Assembly (NCBI GenBank): GCA_946482595.1 | Contig: CAMLSD010000014.1 | Coordinates: 1-62,534 of the forward strand | Origin: an uncultured Comamonadaceae bacterium | GTDB lineage: Bacteria; Pseudomonadota; Gammaproteobacteria; Burkholderiales; Burkholderiaceae | Length of the DNA: 62,534 nt | Reading direction: 5' to 3' | Shown here: positions 48,749 through 57,369 of the stretch, one piece after another | Layout: each line of letters starts with the position of its first letter | Numbering within the stretch: the stretch's first letter is position 1 | Notes under the pieces: model-generated | The model's input: only the letters and a program-made list of their open reading frames with translations | Database searches by the model: none | Told to the model about the DNA's origin: nothing | Made by a program: the position numbers and the translations under genes

Positions 48749-51401
48749 CCTTGCGAGCATAGCGCCGCGCGGCCGCTGCGATGCTTGCGGCATCGACCCC
48801 GAAGTGCTGGCGCAGCGCGGCACGCGTGTCGCTGCGGCCGAAGCCGTCGGTGCCCAGCGTCACATAGCGGCGCGAGGCGGGCACCTGGGCACGCACGCTC
48901 TCGGGCACCGCGCGCACATAGTCGCTGGCAGCGATGACCGGGCCGGTGCTGCCGGCAAGCAGGCGGGCCAGGTGTGCGCCGGCCGACGGGTTGCCCAGGG
49001 AGCCTGCGGCCTGGGCCTCGGCTTGGACCTCCGCCTGGTGGCCGTCGCGCGCCAGTTCACTCCAGCTGGTCACGCTCAGCACCTCGACGTCCAGACCCTC
49101 GGCCTGCAGTTCCTGCGCGGCACGCACCACCTCGGTCAGGATCGCACCCGACCCCATCAGCGTGATGCGGCCGGGGTCGGGCTGAGCCGGTGCGGCGGCG
49201 CCGTCGCGCCAGGCCTCGTAGCGGTAGGCGCCGCGCAGCACGTCGGCATGCACCTCGGCCGGCAGGCTGGGCTGGGCATAGTTCTCGTTCATCAGCGTGA
49301 CGTAGTAGAAGACGTCGCGCTGCTCCACCAGCATCTCGCGCATGCCGGCATCGATGATCACGGCCAGCTCGCCGGCAAACGCCGGGTCGTAGGCCTTGCA
49401 GTTGGGGATGGTGGCTGCCACCAAGTGGCTGCTGCCGTCCTGGTGCTGCAGGCCTTCGCCCCCGAGGGTGGTGCGCCCCGACGTGGCGCCCAGCAGGAAG
49501 CCGCGGGCGCGCTGGTCGGCCGCGGCCCAGATCTGGTCACCCACCCGCTGGAAGCCGAACATCGAGTAGTAGATGTAGAAGGGCAGCATGGCCAGGCTGT
49601 GGGTGCTGTAGCTGGTGGCCGCGGCCGTCCAGCTCGCGAGTGCACCGGCCTCGCTGATGCCTTCTTCAAGGATCTGGCCGTCGGCCGCCTCGCGGTAGCT
49701 CATCACCGAGCCGATGTCTTCGGGGGCATAACGCTGGCCCACGCTCGAGTAGATGCCGATCTGCTTGAAAAGGCCGGCCATGCCGAAGGTGCGGGCCTCG
49801 TCGGCCACGATGGGCACGATGCGCGGGCCCAGCACCGGCGCCTTCAGCAGGTTGCCCAGCAGTCGCACGAAGGCCATCGTGGTGCTCATCTCCTTGCCCG
49901 CGGCCTCGGTGGCAAAACCGGCATAACCGGCCAGTGGGGGTGTGGGCACCACGTCACAGGCGGTGTGCCGGCACGGCAGGCTGCCGCCGAGTGCCGCGCG
50001 GCGCTCACGCAGGTACTGCATCTCGATGCTGTCATCGGCCGGCTTGTGGAAGCTCAGCGAGGTGGCCTGTTCGTCGCTCAGCGGCAGCTGGAAGCGGTCG
50101 CGGAAGGCCAGCAGCTCGGTGGCGTCCAGCTTCTTCTGCGAGTGGGTGGTCATCCGGCCCTGGCCGGCACTGCCCATGCCATAGCCCTTTTTCGTGTGCG
50201 CGAGGATCACCGTGGGCTGGCCGCGGTGCGCACAGGCGGCGGCATAGGCGGCATGGATCTTCACCGGGTCGTGGCCGCCGCGCTTGAGCGTGTCGATCTG
50301 CTCGTCGGTCATGCCCTCGGCCAGGCGCGCCAGGGCGGGCGACTGGCCGAAGAAGTGTTCGCGGTTGTAGCGGCCGTTCTTGGCCGCGAAGGTCTGCATC
50401 TGCCCATCGACGGTGTGGCCCAGGGCATCGACCAGGGCACCGTCGGTGTCGCGTGCGAGCAGGCCGTCCCAGTCGCTGCCCCACAGCAGCTTGATGACGT
50501 TCCAGCCCGCGCCGGTGAACAGCCGCTCCAGCTCGTCGATGATGCGGCCGTTGCCGCGCACCGGCCCGTCCAGGCGCTGCAGGTTGCAGTTGACCACCCA
50601 CACCAGGTTGTCCAGACCCTCGCGTGCGGCCAGCGTCAGTGCACTCATGCTCTCGGGCTCGTCCATCTCGCCGTCGCCGAACACGCCCCAGACCCGCCGC
50701 CCGCTGCAGTCCAGCAGCCCGCGGTGGCTGAGGTAGCGCATGAAGCGCGCCTGGTAGATCGAGCTGATCGGCCCGATGCCCATCGAGCCGGTCGGGAACT
50801 GCCAGAAATCAGGCATCAGCCACGGGTGGGGATAGCTGCTCAGGCCGCGTGCGCCGCGGCTCGGGCCGGTCAGCTCCTGGCGATAGTGGCGCAGGTCGTT
50901 TTCGCTCAGCCGGCCTTCCAGGAAGGCGCGCGCATAGACACCCGGCGCACTGTGCGGCTGGAAGAAGACGAGGTCGCCGCGATGCGTGTCGGTGCGGCCG
51001 TGAAAGAAGTGGTTGAAGCCGGTCTCGAACAGGTCGGCCGCGCTGGCATAGCTGGCGATGTGGCCGCCGAGTTCACCGTAGGCCTCGTTGGCACGCGCCA
51101 CCATCGCCAGGGCGTTCCAGCGCATCAGCGCCGCCAGGCGCGTCTCCACGGCCAGGTCGCCGGGGAAGGGGGGCTGGTCGGCGGCGGCGACCGTGTTGAC
51201 GTAGGGCGTGACGGCCTGCGGCTTCCAGCCCACGTGCAGCTCGCGTGCCTGTTCGGCCAGGCGATCGAGCAGCGTGCGGGCACGGGCCGGGCCGTGCACC
51301 TGGACGAGTGCGGCAAGGGCCTCGCACCATTCGGCCGTTTCCTGGGGATCCGGGTCGTCGAAGGGGGCGAGCAGCTGATGGGCGGGGGTGGCGGCGTTCA
51401 T
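48729..51401 (-). CDS. Orphan homodimeric 2-oxo acid dehydrogenase E1 (AceE/MdeB-like)
   Basis: This 890-residue protein has full AceE architecture, with the thiamine diphosphate motif GDGEMDEPES beginning near residue 240 and VVNCNLQRLDGPVRGN. GYGMGSAGQGRMTTHS, the transketolase-like middle domain and the C-terminal domain follow. It decarboxylates a 2-oxo acid and passes the acyl group to lipoyl-E2. No aceF or lpd is nearby. In Pseudomonas putida an orphan AceE-like protein, MdeB (2-oxobutyrate dehydrogenase), is controlled by the Lrp-type MdeR. Here an Lrp gene is divergent 113 nt away, so a non-pyruvate substrate such as 2-oxobutyrate is a reasonable inference. ATG 51401 was chosen although no clear Shine-Dalgarno precedes it. 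Confidence 0.9.
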   Translation of the reverse strand: MNAATPAHQLLAPFDDPDPQETAEWCEALAALVQVHGPARARTLLDRLAEQARELHVGWKPQAVTPYVNTVAAADQPPFPGDLAVETRLAALMRWNALAMVARANEAYGELGGHIASYASAADLFETGFNHFFHGRTDTHRGDLVFFQPHSAPGVYARAFLEGRLSENDLRHYRQELTGPSRGARGLSSYPHPWLMPDFWQFPTGSMGIGPISSIYQARFMRYLSHRGLLDCSGRRVWGVFGDGEMDEPESMSALTLAAREGLDNLVWVVNCNLQRLDGPVRGNGRIIDELERLFTGAGWNVIKLLWGSDWDGLLARDTDGALVDALGHTVDGQMQTFAAKNGRYNREHFFGQSPALARLAEGMTDEQIDTLKRGGHDPVKIHAAYAAACAHRGQPTVILAHTKKGYGMGSAGQGRMTTHSQKKLDATELLAFRDRFQLPLSDEQATSLSFHKPADDSIEMQYLRERRAALGGSLPCRHTACDVVPTPPLAGYAGFATEAAGKEMSTTMAFVRLLGNLLKAPVLGPRIVPIVADEARTFGMAGLFKQIGIYSSVGQRYAPEDIGSVMSYREAADGQILEEGISEAGALASWTAAATSYSTHSLAMLPFYIYYSMFGFQRVGDQIWAAADQRARGFLLGATSGRTTLGGEGLQHQDGSSHLVAATIPNCKAYDPAFAGELAVIIDAGMREMLVEQRDVFYYVTLMNENYAQPSLPAEVHADVLRGAYRYEAWRDGAAAPAQPDPGRITLMGSGAILTEVVRAAQELQAEGLDVEVLSVTSWSELARDGHQAEVQAEAQAAGSLGNPSAGAHLARLLAGSTGPVIAASDYVRAVPESVRAQVPASRRYVTLGTDGFGRSDTRAALRQHFGVDAASIAAAARRYARKDEPDPC

Positions 51402-51435
51402 GCGGGAAATTCTGGGATCTGCGGCGGCGCATGTG

Positions 51436-51484
51436 CTGCCGCAATGTGTGCCATCACGCCATGCTTGCGGCAGTTTATGCTGCC
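51436..51484. promoter_or_regulatory. Inverted repeats between the AceE-like gene and the Lrp regulator
   Basis: CTGCCGCAA (51436-51444) and TTGCGGCAG (51465-51473) form a perfect 9-bp inverted repeat across 20 nt. GGCAG (51469-51473) also pairs with CTGCC (51480-51484). The cluster lies in the 112-nt divergent region. Lrp/AsnC proteins bind phased inverted repeats in such gaps, so binding by the adjacent regulator is likely but not proven. Confidence 0.55.
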
Positions 51485-51513
51485 AGGATTGATTTTTGAG
51501 GCATGAGTGCGCC

Positions 51514-51990
51514 GTGCAACTCGATCTGACCGACCTTCGTATCCTGGATGAACTGCAGCGCGACGGCAGCCTGTCGAACGTGGCGCTGGCGCGCCGCGTG
51601 CACCTGTCGCCCTCACCTTGCCTCGCGCGGGTCAAGGCGCTGCGGGCGGCCGGGGTGATCGACCGCTATGTGGCCATCGTCAACCCGGCGGCGCTGGGGC
51701 TGGGGCTCAATGTGTTCATCTCGATCAGCCTGACCACCCAGAGCCGGGCTTCGCTGGCCGAGTTTGAACGACGCATCGCCGAACACGACGAGGTGATGGA
51801 GTGCTACCTCATGACCGGCGACAGCGACTACCTGATCCGCGTGGCCGTGCCCGACATGGCGGCACTGGAGCGCTTCATCCTCGAACAGCTCACGCCGATC
51901 CCGGGGGTGGAGAAGATCCGCTCCAGCTTTGCGCTCAAGCAGGTGCGCTACAAGACGGCGCTGCCGATCCGCCCGCAGCGCGGCGGCTGA
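51514..51990 (+). CDS. Lrp/AsnC family transcriptional regulator
   Basis: This 158-residue regulator has an N-terminal helix-turn-helix (LSNVALARRVHLSPSPCLARV) and a C-terminal RAM ligand domain (YLMTGDSDYLIRVAVPD). It starts at GTG 51514; TTG 51496 would add six residues. It is divergent from the AceE-like gene and probably activates it in response to an amino acid. This mirrors the mdeR/mdeB arrangement. Residues SALKQVRYKTALPI near the C-terminus are typical of the family. Confidence 0.88.
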   Translation: MQLDLTDLRILDELQRDGSLSNVALARRVHLSPSPCLARVKALRAAGVIDRYVAIVNPAALGLGLNVFISISLTTQSRASLAEFERRIAEHDEVMECYLMTGDSDYLIRVAVPDMAALERFILEQLTPIPGVEKIRSSFALKQVRYKTALPIRPQRGG

Positions 51991-52003
51991 GGCAGGCGCT
52001 TCG

Positions 52004-53758
52004 CTACCAGCGGCAGCCCTTGTCGCTGCCCAGGGCGGCCGCGGCCAGTGGCACGGCGGCCAGCAGGCCCTTGTCGCGGTGGGCGTCGCGGCAGTCCGGT
52101 CGGGCGGCCTTTTCGAGGTCTTCGGTCAGCTTGGACTTGCGCGGCGGCGGGGGTGGCATCAGCGAGAGCGCGCCTCGCGATCCCTGGGCGTTCATCGGGC
52201 CGTAGCGCGGGCGGCTCAACTCGAGATTGAGCGGTGGGGGGGTGGTCGCGCCAGTGCCTGGCGCGGCCCCCGGCGCTGGCGGTGCACCAGGCGCGGCGCC
52301 GGCGGGGCCGCTGGCCGGGCCTGGCCGGCCCGGGTCAGGCGTGTCGTTGCGCGGGCTGGTGCCTGCAGGGGGGCGGCTGTCAGCGCCCGGCGTGGGGGCC
52401 TCGGCCGGGGCGGGTGTTGATACCGGCGGGCTTGCAGGTGCTGGCGGTGCGGGTGGTGCCACCGACTCCGGCGGGCGCTCGGTCACGGGTGGCGCGGGGG
52501 GTGCGGCCGGTGTCAAGGGTGCGGAAGGGGCCGCGATGGGCGCCGTAGCCGGGGGCGGTGTCGGTGTCGGTGGCGCCTCGGCCGGGACCGGCGGCAGTGG
52601 CTCAGGGATCGGCGTTGGCAGGGGCGGCGGCTGCACGGGGGCCGGTGTGGGCGGTTCGACCGGTGGGCGCGGGTCCACGGCCGGTGGGGGCAGGGTGGCC
52701 GCCGGGGCCGGCCGGGGTGGCGGTGCGGGCAGGTCGACCGGACGTGTCGGTTCCACCCGGGGCACGGCCGGCTCCGGCACGGACGCAGCCGGTGCCGGGA
52801 GGTCGCTGCGGGCAGCCGGGCGCATCGCCGGTATCGCCGGGGTGGGGTCCGGCTGTGAGGCGGCAGGCTCCGGTGTCGGTGCGGCCTGCGGTGCCGAGGC
52901 GGCTGCGGGCAGGGGCACCGGTTCGGGGGCTGATGCGACGGCCGGCGCGGTGGTTGCGGCGGGGGCGGCTGGCGCAGGTGAGGGTTCCCGCTCGGTGCGC
53001 GGCTGGGGTTCGCTCAGCAGGGGCGTGATCGGGGTGTTGGCGAGCGAGCCGGCCGGGTCGGGCAGGCGCGGTGCGGGGCGGGCAGCGGGTGCGGGGTCGG
53101 CCTGCACGGGCGCCGGCTCAACCGGCGGCACCGGCAGCGGTGCATCGGCGGCAGCCACGGGTGTGGGCAGCGCCGGCCCGGTGTCGATCGGGGCCGGCTC
53201 GGCCGGGCGCGCCGGTGGAACCGCACCGTCCTGATCCGACAGGCGCTGCGGCGGGTCCACAGGTTCGGGCGGAGCCAGCCGGGCGGTGGTGCCGGGTTCG
53301 GCCACGTCGGGTGCCGGCGCGGGTGCCGGTGTGGGTACTGGTGTGGGGGGCGATGGCGTCGGGGCCGGGGCCGGCACAGCGGGCGCAGGTTGGGCCGCTG
53401 CGGCAGCCGGCACGGCGGTCGGCCGCGGTGGAGCCGGCGTGGCCGACGTGGCCGACGTGGCCGACGTGGCCGACGTGGCCGGGGCCGTCGCGGGGCCGGG
53501 TGGTCCTGGCCGGGGTGCTCCCGGCCGCTCTGCCCCAGGTGCCGAGGGCGCTTCGCGCCAGGTCACACGCAATGGGCCGCCATCGACGCTGCCCCAGGGC
53601 GAGCCACCGCCCGGCGCCGTGCCCACCAGCACCACCACCAGCACATGCAGCAGCAGGGCCAGGGTCAGGCACCGCGGCAGCGTGGCGCGGCGGCCGGCGG
53701 CAGGCGGCCAGGTCGGGGCGGGCGTGGCGATCGTGTTCAAGCCTACAGTGTCACGCAT
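52004..53758 (-). CDS. Proline-rich membrane-anchored protein (TonB-like layout)
   Basis: This 584-residue protein starts at ATG 53758. A single N-terminal transmembrane segment (about residues 29-47, CLTLALLLHVLVVVLVG) is followed by about 450 residues extremely rich in Pro and Ala. A small C-terminal domain (about 500-584) includes RPRYGPMNAQGSRGALSLMPPPPPRK and two Cys (PDCRDAH, DKGCRW). The layout resembles TonB, which spans the periplasm, but the TonB C-terminal fold is not recognisable and no exbBD genes are adjacent. A periplasm-spanning linker to the outer membrane or peptidoglycan is inferred. A 9-bp tandem repeat near the N-terminus suggests length variation. Confidence 0.72.
   Translation of the reverse strand: MRDTVGLNTIATPAPTWPPAAGRRATLPRCLTLALLLHVLVVVLVGTAPGGGSPWGSVDGGPLRVTWREAPSAPGAERPGAPRPGPPGPATAPATSATSATSATSATPAPPRPTAVPAAAAAQPAPAVPAPAPTPSPPTPVPTPAPAPAPDVAEPGTTARLAPPEPVDPPQRLSDQDGAVPPARPAEPAPIDTGPALPTPVAAADAPLPVPPVEPAPVQADPAPAARPAPRLPDPAGSLANTPITPLLSEPQPRTEREPSPAPAAPAATTAPAVASAPEPVPLPAAASAPQAAPTPEPAASQPDPTPAIPAMRPAARSDLPAPAASVPEPAVPRVEPTRPVDLPAPPPRPAPAATLPPPAVDPRPPVEPPTPAPVQPPPLPTPIPEPLPPVPAEAPPTPTPPPATAPIAAPSAPLTPAAPPAPPVTERPPESVAPPAPPAPASPPVSTPAPAEAPTPGADSRPPAGTSPRNDTPDPGRPGPASGPAGAAPGAPPAPGAAPGTGATTPPPLNLELSRPRYGPMNAQGSRGALSLMPPPPPRKSKLTEDLEKAARPDCRDAHRDKGLLAAVPLAAAALGSDKGCRW
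53433..53477. repeat. 9-bp tandem repeat, five units, in the proline-rich gene
   Basis: Four perfect GCCGACGTG copies occupy 53442-53477, preceded by one variant GCCGGCGTG (53433-53441). On the coding strand they encode a Ser-Ala-Thr tripeptide repeat. Slippage would change length without a frameshift, allowing phase-free length variation of the stalk. Confidence 0.85.
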
Positions 53759-53859
53759 CGGCACACCGGCGCAGGCCGGTGTCGTGCGACATCGCGCATG
53801 ATGGCGGCTGCCGCGCCGGCCCTCAGCCGCCGCTGCCCCACGCCCGCCCACCCGATCCC

Positions 53860-54480
53860 ATGCCCTGGTCACCGATGCACATCACCTCCCTCGAACAGCT
53901 TCGCAGCCTGTATGCGGCACCTGGCGAGCGCGCCTTGCGCAAGCAGATGCCGGCCCTGGACGTCCACTGTCGGCGTTTCATCGCCTTGTCGCCCTTTGTG
54001 GTGCTGTCGACGGCCGGTCGCGACGGCCGCCTCGACGCCTCACCCCGGGGCGGCCCCCCGGGCTTCGTGCAGGTGCTCGACAACGGTGATCTGCTGCTGC
54101 CCGACTCCCCTGGCAACAACCGGCTCGACTCCTTGCAGAACATCGTCGAAACCGGCCAGCTCGGGCTGCTGTTCCTGGTGCCCGGCGTGGACGAAACCCT
54201 GCGCGTCAACGGCCGGGCCGTGCTGTCGTGCGCCGCCGATGACATTGCCCGCTGCGCCGACGAGCGCCGCGCCCCCAAGGTGGTGATCCGGGTGAGCGTG
54301 CAGGAGGCCTATCTGCACTGCGCCAAGGCCCTGATGCGCTCGCGGCTGTGGGACCCCGCCTTGCACATCGAGCGTTCGGCCCTGCCCACGATGGGCCAGA
54401 TGATCAAGGAGCAGGCCGGGCTGGAGGCGCCTGTCGAGACCCAGGAAGAGATGCTGCGTCGTTACGCGAAGGACCTGTAG
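53860..54480 (+). CDS. Pyridoxamine-5'-phosphate-oxidase-like FMN split-barrel protein
   Basis: This 206-residue protein belongs to the flavin-binding split-barrel superfamily, MSMEG_1061-type. It has FVVLSTAGRDGRLDASPRGG, which packs the flavin, FVQVLDNGDLLLPDSPGNNRLDSL and GLLFLVPG. The C-terminal region IHIERSALPTMGQMIKEQ is also conserved in this subgroup. It probably reduces a small molecule with F420 or FMN, or oxidises it; the substrate is unknown. ATG 53860 was chosen; 53875 is a close alternative. A small membrane protein follows 4 nt later, probably in the same transcript. Confidence 0.85.
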   Translation: MPWSPMHITSLEQLRSLYAAPGERALRKQMPALDVHCRRFIALSPFVVLSTAGRDGRLDASPRGGPPGFVQVLDNGDLLLPDSPGNNRLDSLQNIVETGQLGLLFLVPGVDETLRVNGRAVLSCAADDIARCADERRAPKVVIRVSVQEAYLHCAKALMRSRLWDPALHIERSALPTMGQMIKEQAGLEAPVETQEEMLRRYAKDL

Positions 54481-54484
54481 CGCC

Positions 54485-54877
54485 ATGAGCCTGCTTTTTG
54501 TCCTGTACACCCTGGCCAGCCTGGCGCACTTCGTCCACAACGCCGAGTTCATCGCGATCTACCCCGGCCTGCCGGCTTCGTTCACGCGGGAGTCCGTGTA
54601 CCTGGCGTGGCTGGGCGTTGCGGCGTTCGGCGGCGGCTCGCTGCTGGCGCGGCGCGCCGGCTGGCCCAGGCTGGCGGCGGTGCTGGTGCTGGTCTACGGC
54701 CTGTGCGGACTCGCCGGCCTGCTTCACTACACGCTGGCCCTGTGTTCCGAACACACCCTCATGACCAATGCCACCATCTGGGCGGAGGCCACGCTGGGGC
54801 TGGTGCTTGCCTGTGCGGCGGCGGTGCATCTGCGTCGGCTGTCGCTCGCAGGGCATCGCACCCCTGACGCCACCTGA
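54485..54877 (+). CDS. Small integral membrane protein
   Basis: This 130-residue protein has about four hydrophobic helices: residues 1-20, 40-55 (WLGVAAFGGGSLL), 62-85 (LAAVLVLVYGLCGLAGLLHY) and 100-118. His15, His18 (AHFVHNAEF) and His81 lie in or near membrane segments and could bind a metal or heme, but this is speculative. It starts 4 nt after the flavin split-barrel gene, indicating cotranscription. No function is assigned. Confidence 0.7.
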   Translation: MSLLFVLYTLASLAHFVHNAEFIAIYPGLPASFTRESVYLAWLGVAAFGGGSLLARRAGWPRLAAVLVLVYGLCGLAGLLHYTLALCSEHTLMTNATIWAEATLGLVLACAAAVHLRRLSLAGHRTPDAT

Positions 54878-55039
54878 GCGGCGCCGCCTCTGCCGCAACC
54901 GATGACTCCCCTGCACGACGGCGAGCGCCAGGGTTCGAGCGCGCGCGCCAGACAACGTCTTCGCTGCGGCGATCACGTGGCGCGATGTCTGGCCCGGAGC
55001 AAATGGAAGGACGAGCGGACAGGTCGTCCGAATGCCTTC

Positions 55040-55534
55040 TCAGCGCTGGTGCGGAAACAGGCGCTCGATGGGGTAGTGAGTCTTGATGAAGGGTGACTTG
55101 ATCACGATGTAGCTGAAGTACTTCGCGATGCCGATGTTGCGCTCCAGCAGTTCCTCGATCACTTCCTGGTAGTGGTTGACGCCACGGGTCAGAAAGCGAA
55201 GCAGGTAGTCGTAGCCGCCGCTGACGAGGTGGCACTCCAGCACCTCGTCCACTTCGCGTATCGCGGCCTCAAATCGGGCGAAGTCCTCGCGGCGGTGGTC
55301 GGCCAGCGTGACTTCGGTGAACACCGTGAGCGTGTCGCCCAGTTTCTCCAGCCTCAGGTGGGCTCCGTAGCCTGCGATGTAGCCCGCCTGCTCCAGCCGC
55401 TTGACCCGGATGAGGCAGGGGCTGGGCGACAAGCCCACCGCGTCGGCCAGGTCCACGTTGGTCATGCGCCCGTTCTTCTGCAGCTGTGCCAGTATGCGCA
55501 GGTCGAGTCGATCGATCTTGGTGGCGTCGTTCAT
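55040..55534 (-). CDS. Lrp/AsnC family transcriptional regulator
   Basis: This 164-residue regulator has an N-terminal helix-turn-helix (MTNVDLADAVGLSPSPCLIRV) and a RAM domain with VSGGYDYLLRF. It is strikingly similar to the regulator at 60512-61012, sharing SNVDLADAVGLSPSPCL and SGGYDYLLK segments. The class III aminotransferase gene ends 78 nt upstream on the same strand. The regulator thus lies at one edge of the catabolic island. Control of the aminotransferase or of the divergent HAD-kinase-lyase genes is inferred. Confidence 0.88.
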   Translation of the reverse strand: MNDATKIDRLDLRILAQLQKNGRMTNVDLADAVGLSPSPCLIRVKRLEQAGYIAGYGAHLRLEKLGDTLTVFTEVTLADHRREDFARFEAAIREVDEVLECHLVSGGYDYLLRFLTRGVNHYQEVIEELLERNIGIAKYFSYIVIKSPFIKTHYPIERLFPHQR

Positions 55535-55612
55535 CGCAGTGGCCTGTGGACTGTTGGAGTGCAGACATTCTGCCGTGGCGCAGGGGCCTGCGGACCCGTG
55601 GAATGCCAGTGT

Positions 55613-57016
55613 TCAGTCTTTCAGTGCGGCGCGCACGTCCGGCTCGGCCAGCACATCGTCGAGCGTCTTTTTCAGGCGCTCGAACATCAGGCCGAAGTCC
55701 GACTCGGTGAAGGTGAGGGCCGGGGCAAAGCCCAGGATGTTGTCGCCGAACGCGCGGAACACGATGCCGTTGCGGTAGGCGGTGGCCGCCATGCGTCTGG
55801 GCAGGTCCAGCACGGCGTCGAAGCCGGCCTTGGTCGCCTTGTTGCTCACCAGCTCCAGCGCGCCGAGCAGGCCGCGGTGGCGCGAGTCGCCCACCAGCGG
55901 GTGACTCAGCAGGTCGTCCAGCCCCTGAGCGAACACAGGTGCCACGCGTTGGCCATTGGCCAGCACACCCCCATCGTCGTACAGGCGCAGCACCTCCAGC
56001 GCCACGGCGGCACTCACCGGATGCGCCGAGTAGGTGGCCCCGTGGCCGATGGGAGCGCCCTTGGGCGCACCATCGGCGATGGCTGCGTAGACCTTGTCGC
56101 ACATCAGGGTCGCGCCCATCGGCACGTAGCCTGAGGTCAGGCCCTTGGCCACGGTCATCAGGTCGGGCTCCACGCCTTCGGCGTTGCAGGCGAACATGGG
56201 GCCGGTGCGGCCGAAGCCGGTGATGACCTCGTCCACCACGAACAGGATGTCGAGCGCACGGGCGGCTTCGGCCATGGCTTTGAGCCACCCCTCGGGCGGA
56301 ACGATCACACCACCTGAACCCTGGATGGGTTCGCAGAAGAATGCGGCCACATTGTCGGCGCCCAGCTCGGCCACCTTGGCCTTCAGCGCCGCCACCGAGG
56401 CGTCGATGATGGCCTGGCCATCGGCCGGGTTGGCAGCACGGTAGGGATTGGGCGAGGGGATGTAGTGCTGGGTGGGCAGCGGCAGGTCAAAGCCGCGGTG
56501 GAACACCGGCAGCGCCGTGAGGCCGGCACCGGTGGACGAAGAGCCGTGGTAGCCGCGCTCCAGCGCGATGAAGTGTTTCTTGGCCGGTTTGCCGATGGCG
56601 TTGTGGTACTGCACGATGAAGCGCACCGCCGCGTCCACCGATTCCGAGCCGCCCAGCGTGAGGTAGACGTGGCGCAGCGAGCCCGGCGTGATCTGCACCA
56701 GCTTCTCGGCCAGGCGGATGGCCGGCTCGCTGCTGAAGTGGAAGTAGCCGGTGGCATAGGGCAGTCGGCGCATCTGCGCGGCCGCGGCTTGCACCACGCT
56801 CTCCTGCCCGTAGCCCACGTTCACACACCACAGGCCGGCAAACGCGTCCAGCAGTTGATGGCCTCTCGCATCGGTCAGCCAGATGCCCTGGGCGCCGGTG
56901 AGGATGTTGGGTCCGCGCGCTTCGTGCTCACGCCAGGGCGCAACGGGGTGGATGAGGTGGGCACGATCCAGCGCGTCGAGCGCGGCGATCTGGGGCAGGG
57001 CTTCGGAGTGGGTCAT
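55613..57016 (-). CDS. Class III omega-amino acid:pyruvate-type aminotransferase
   Basis: This 467-residue PLP enzyme has the class III layout: YATGYFHFSSEPAIRLAEKL, LGGSESVDAAVRFI (PLP phosphate), FVVDEVITGFGRTG (cofactor Asp) and VAKGLTSGYVPMGA with Schiff-base Lys291. Relatives deaminate beta-alanine, taurine, putrescine or other omega-amines with pyruvate. ATG 57016 was taken. It is divergent from the HAD-kinase-lyase operon and followed by an Lrp regulator. In this setting it may remove the amino group from a downstream intermediate such as an amino aldehyde or acid; this is inference. Confidence 0.88.
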   Translation of the reverse strand: MTHSEALPQIAALDALDRAHLIHPVAPWREHEARGPNILTGAQGIWLTDARGHQLLDAFAGLWCVNVGYGQESVVQAAAAQMRRLPYATGYFHFSSEPAIRLAEKLVQITPGSLRHVYLTLGGSESVDAAVRFIVQYHNAIGKPAKKHFIALERGYHGSSSTGAGLTALPVFHRGFDLPLPTQHYIPSPNPYRAANPADGQAIIDASVAALKAKVAELGADNVAAFFCEPIQGSGGVIVPPEGWLKAMAEAARALDILFVVDEVITGFGRTGPMFACNAEGVEPDLMTVAKGLTSGYVPMGATLMCDKVYAAIADGAPKGAPIGHGATYSAHPVSAAVALEVLRLYDDGGVLANGQRVAPVFAQGLDDLLSHPLVGDSRHRGLLGALELVSNKATKAGFDAVLDLPRRMAATAYRNGIVFRAFGDNILGFAPALTFTESDFGLMFERLKKTLDDVLAEPDVRAALKD

Positions 57017-57369
57017 GGCTGCATCAGTTGGCGACAGTGGACGGAGACTCGAGGGGCGGTGCGAGTGGCAAGGCCGCTTCATTTCATGCGTCCTAGCTTA
57101 GGAGGACTGCCAGCCAAGGTGGTGCTGCTTTGAGGTGCGCGCACGCAGCAGCCTGCGGTTGTTGCACGCCATACAGCACATCGTTTGGCCGCGGTGCGCC
57201 GGAGTGTTCAGGTGCCCGGTGAGGTGAGGTGGTTCCGGACGAGCCTGGCAAGAAGTGCCAGGCACCCCGCACATTGACAACGAATCTGCGCGCTGACGAC
57301 ATCGATACGGCATCTCCTGAACGGGGGCCAACCATAGACTTGTTTTGTCTTGACTCACCGGAGCGACCC
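57017..57369. promoter_or_regulatory. Divergent promoter region between the aminotransferase and HAD-kinase-lyase operon
   Basis: This 353-nt region must hold promoters in both directions. CCTGGCA (57244-57250) and TGCCAGG (57256-57262) form a 7-bp inverted repeat with a 5-nt spacer and could bind a regulator or form a hairpin. The stretch near 57335 (AGACTTGTTTTGTCTTGAC) is relatively AT-rich and contains TTGACT-like promoter hexamers. The Lrp regulators at either end of the island are candidate binders. No gene is seen here. Confidence 0.45.

Noticed and set aside
48315..51506. A 1,063-codon plus-strand frame opposite the asparaginase and AceE-like genes
   Set aside because: Antisense shadow of well-conserved minus-strand enzymes.
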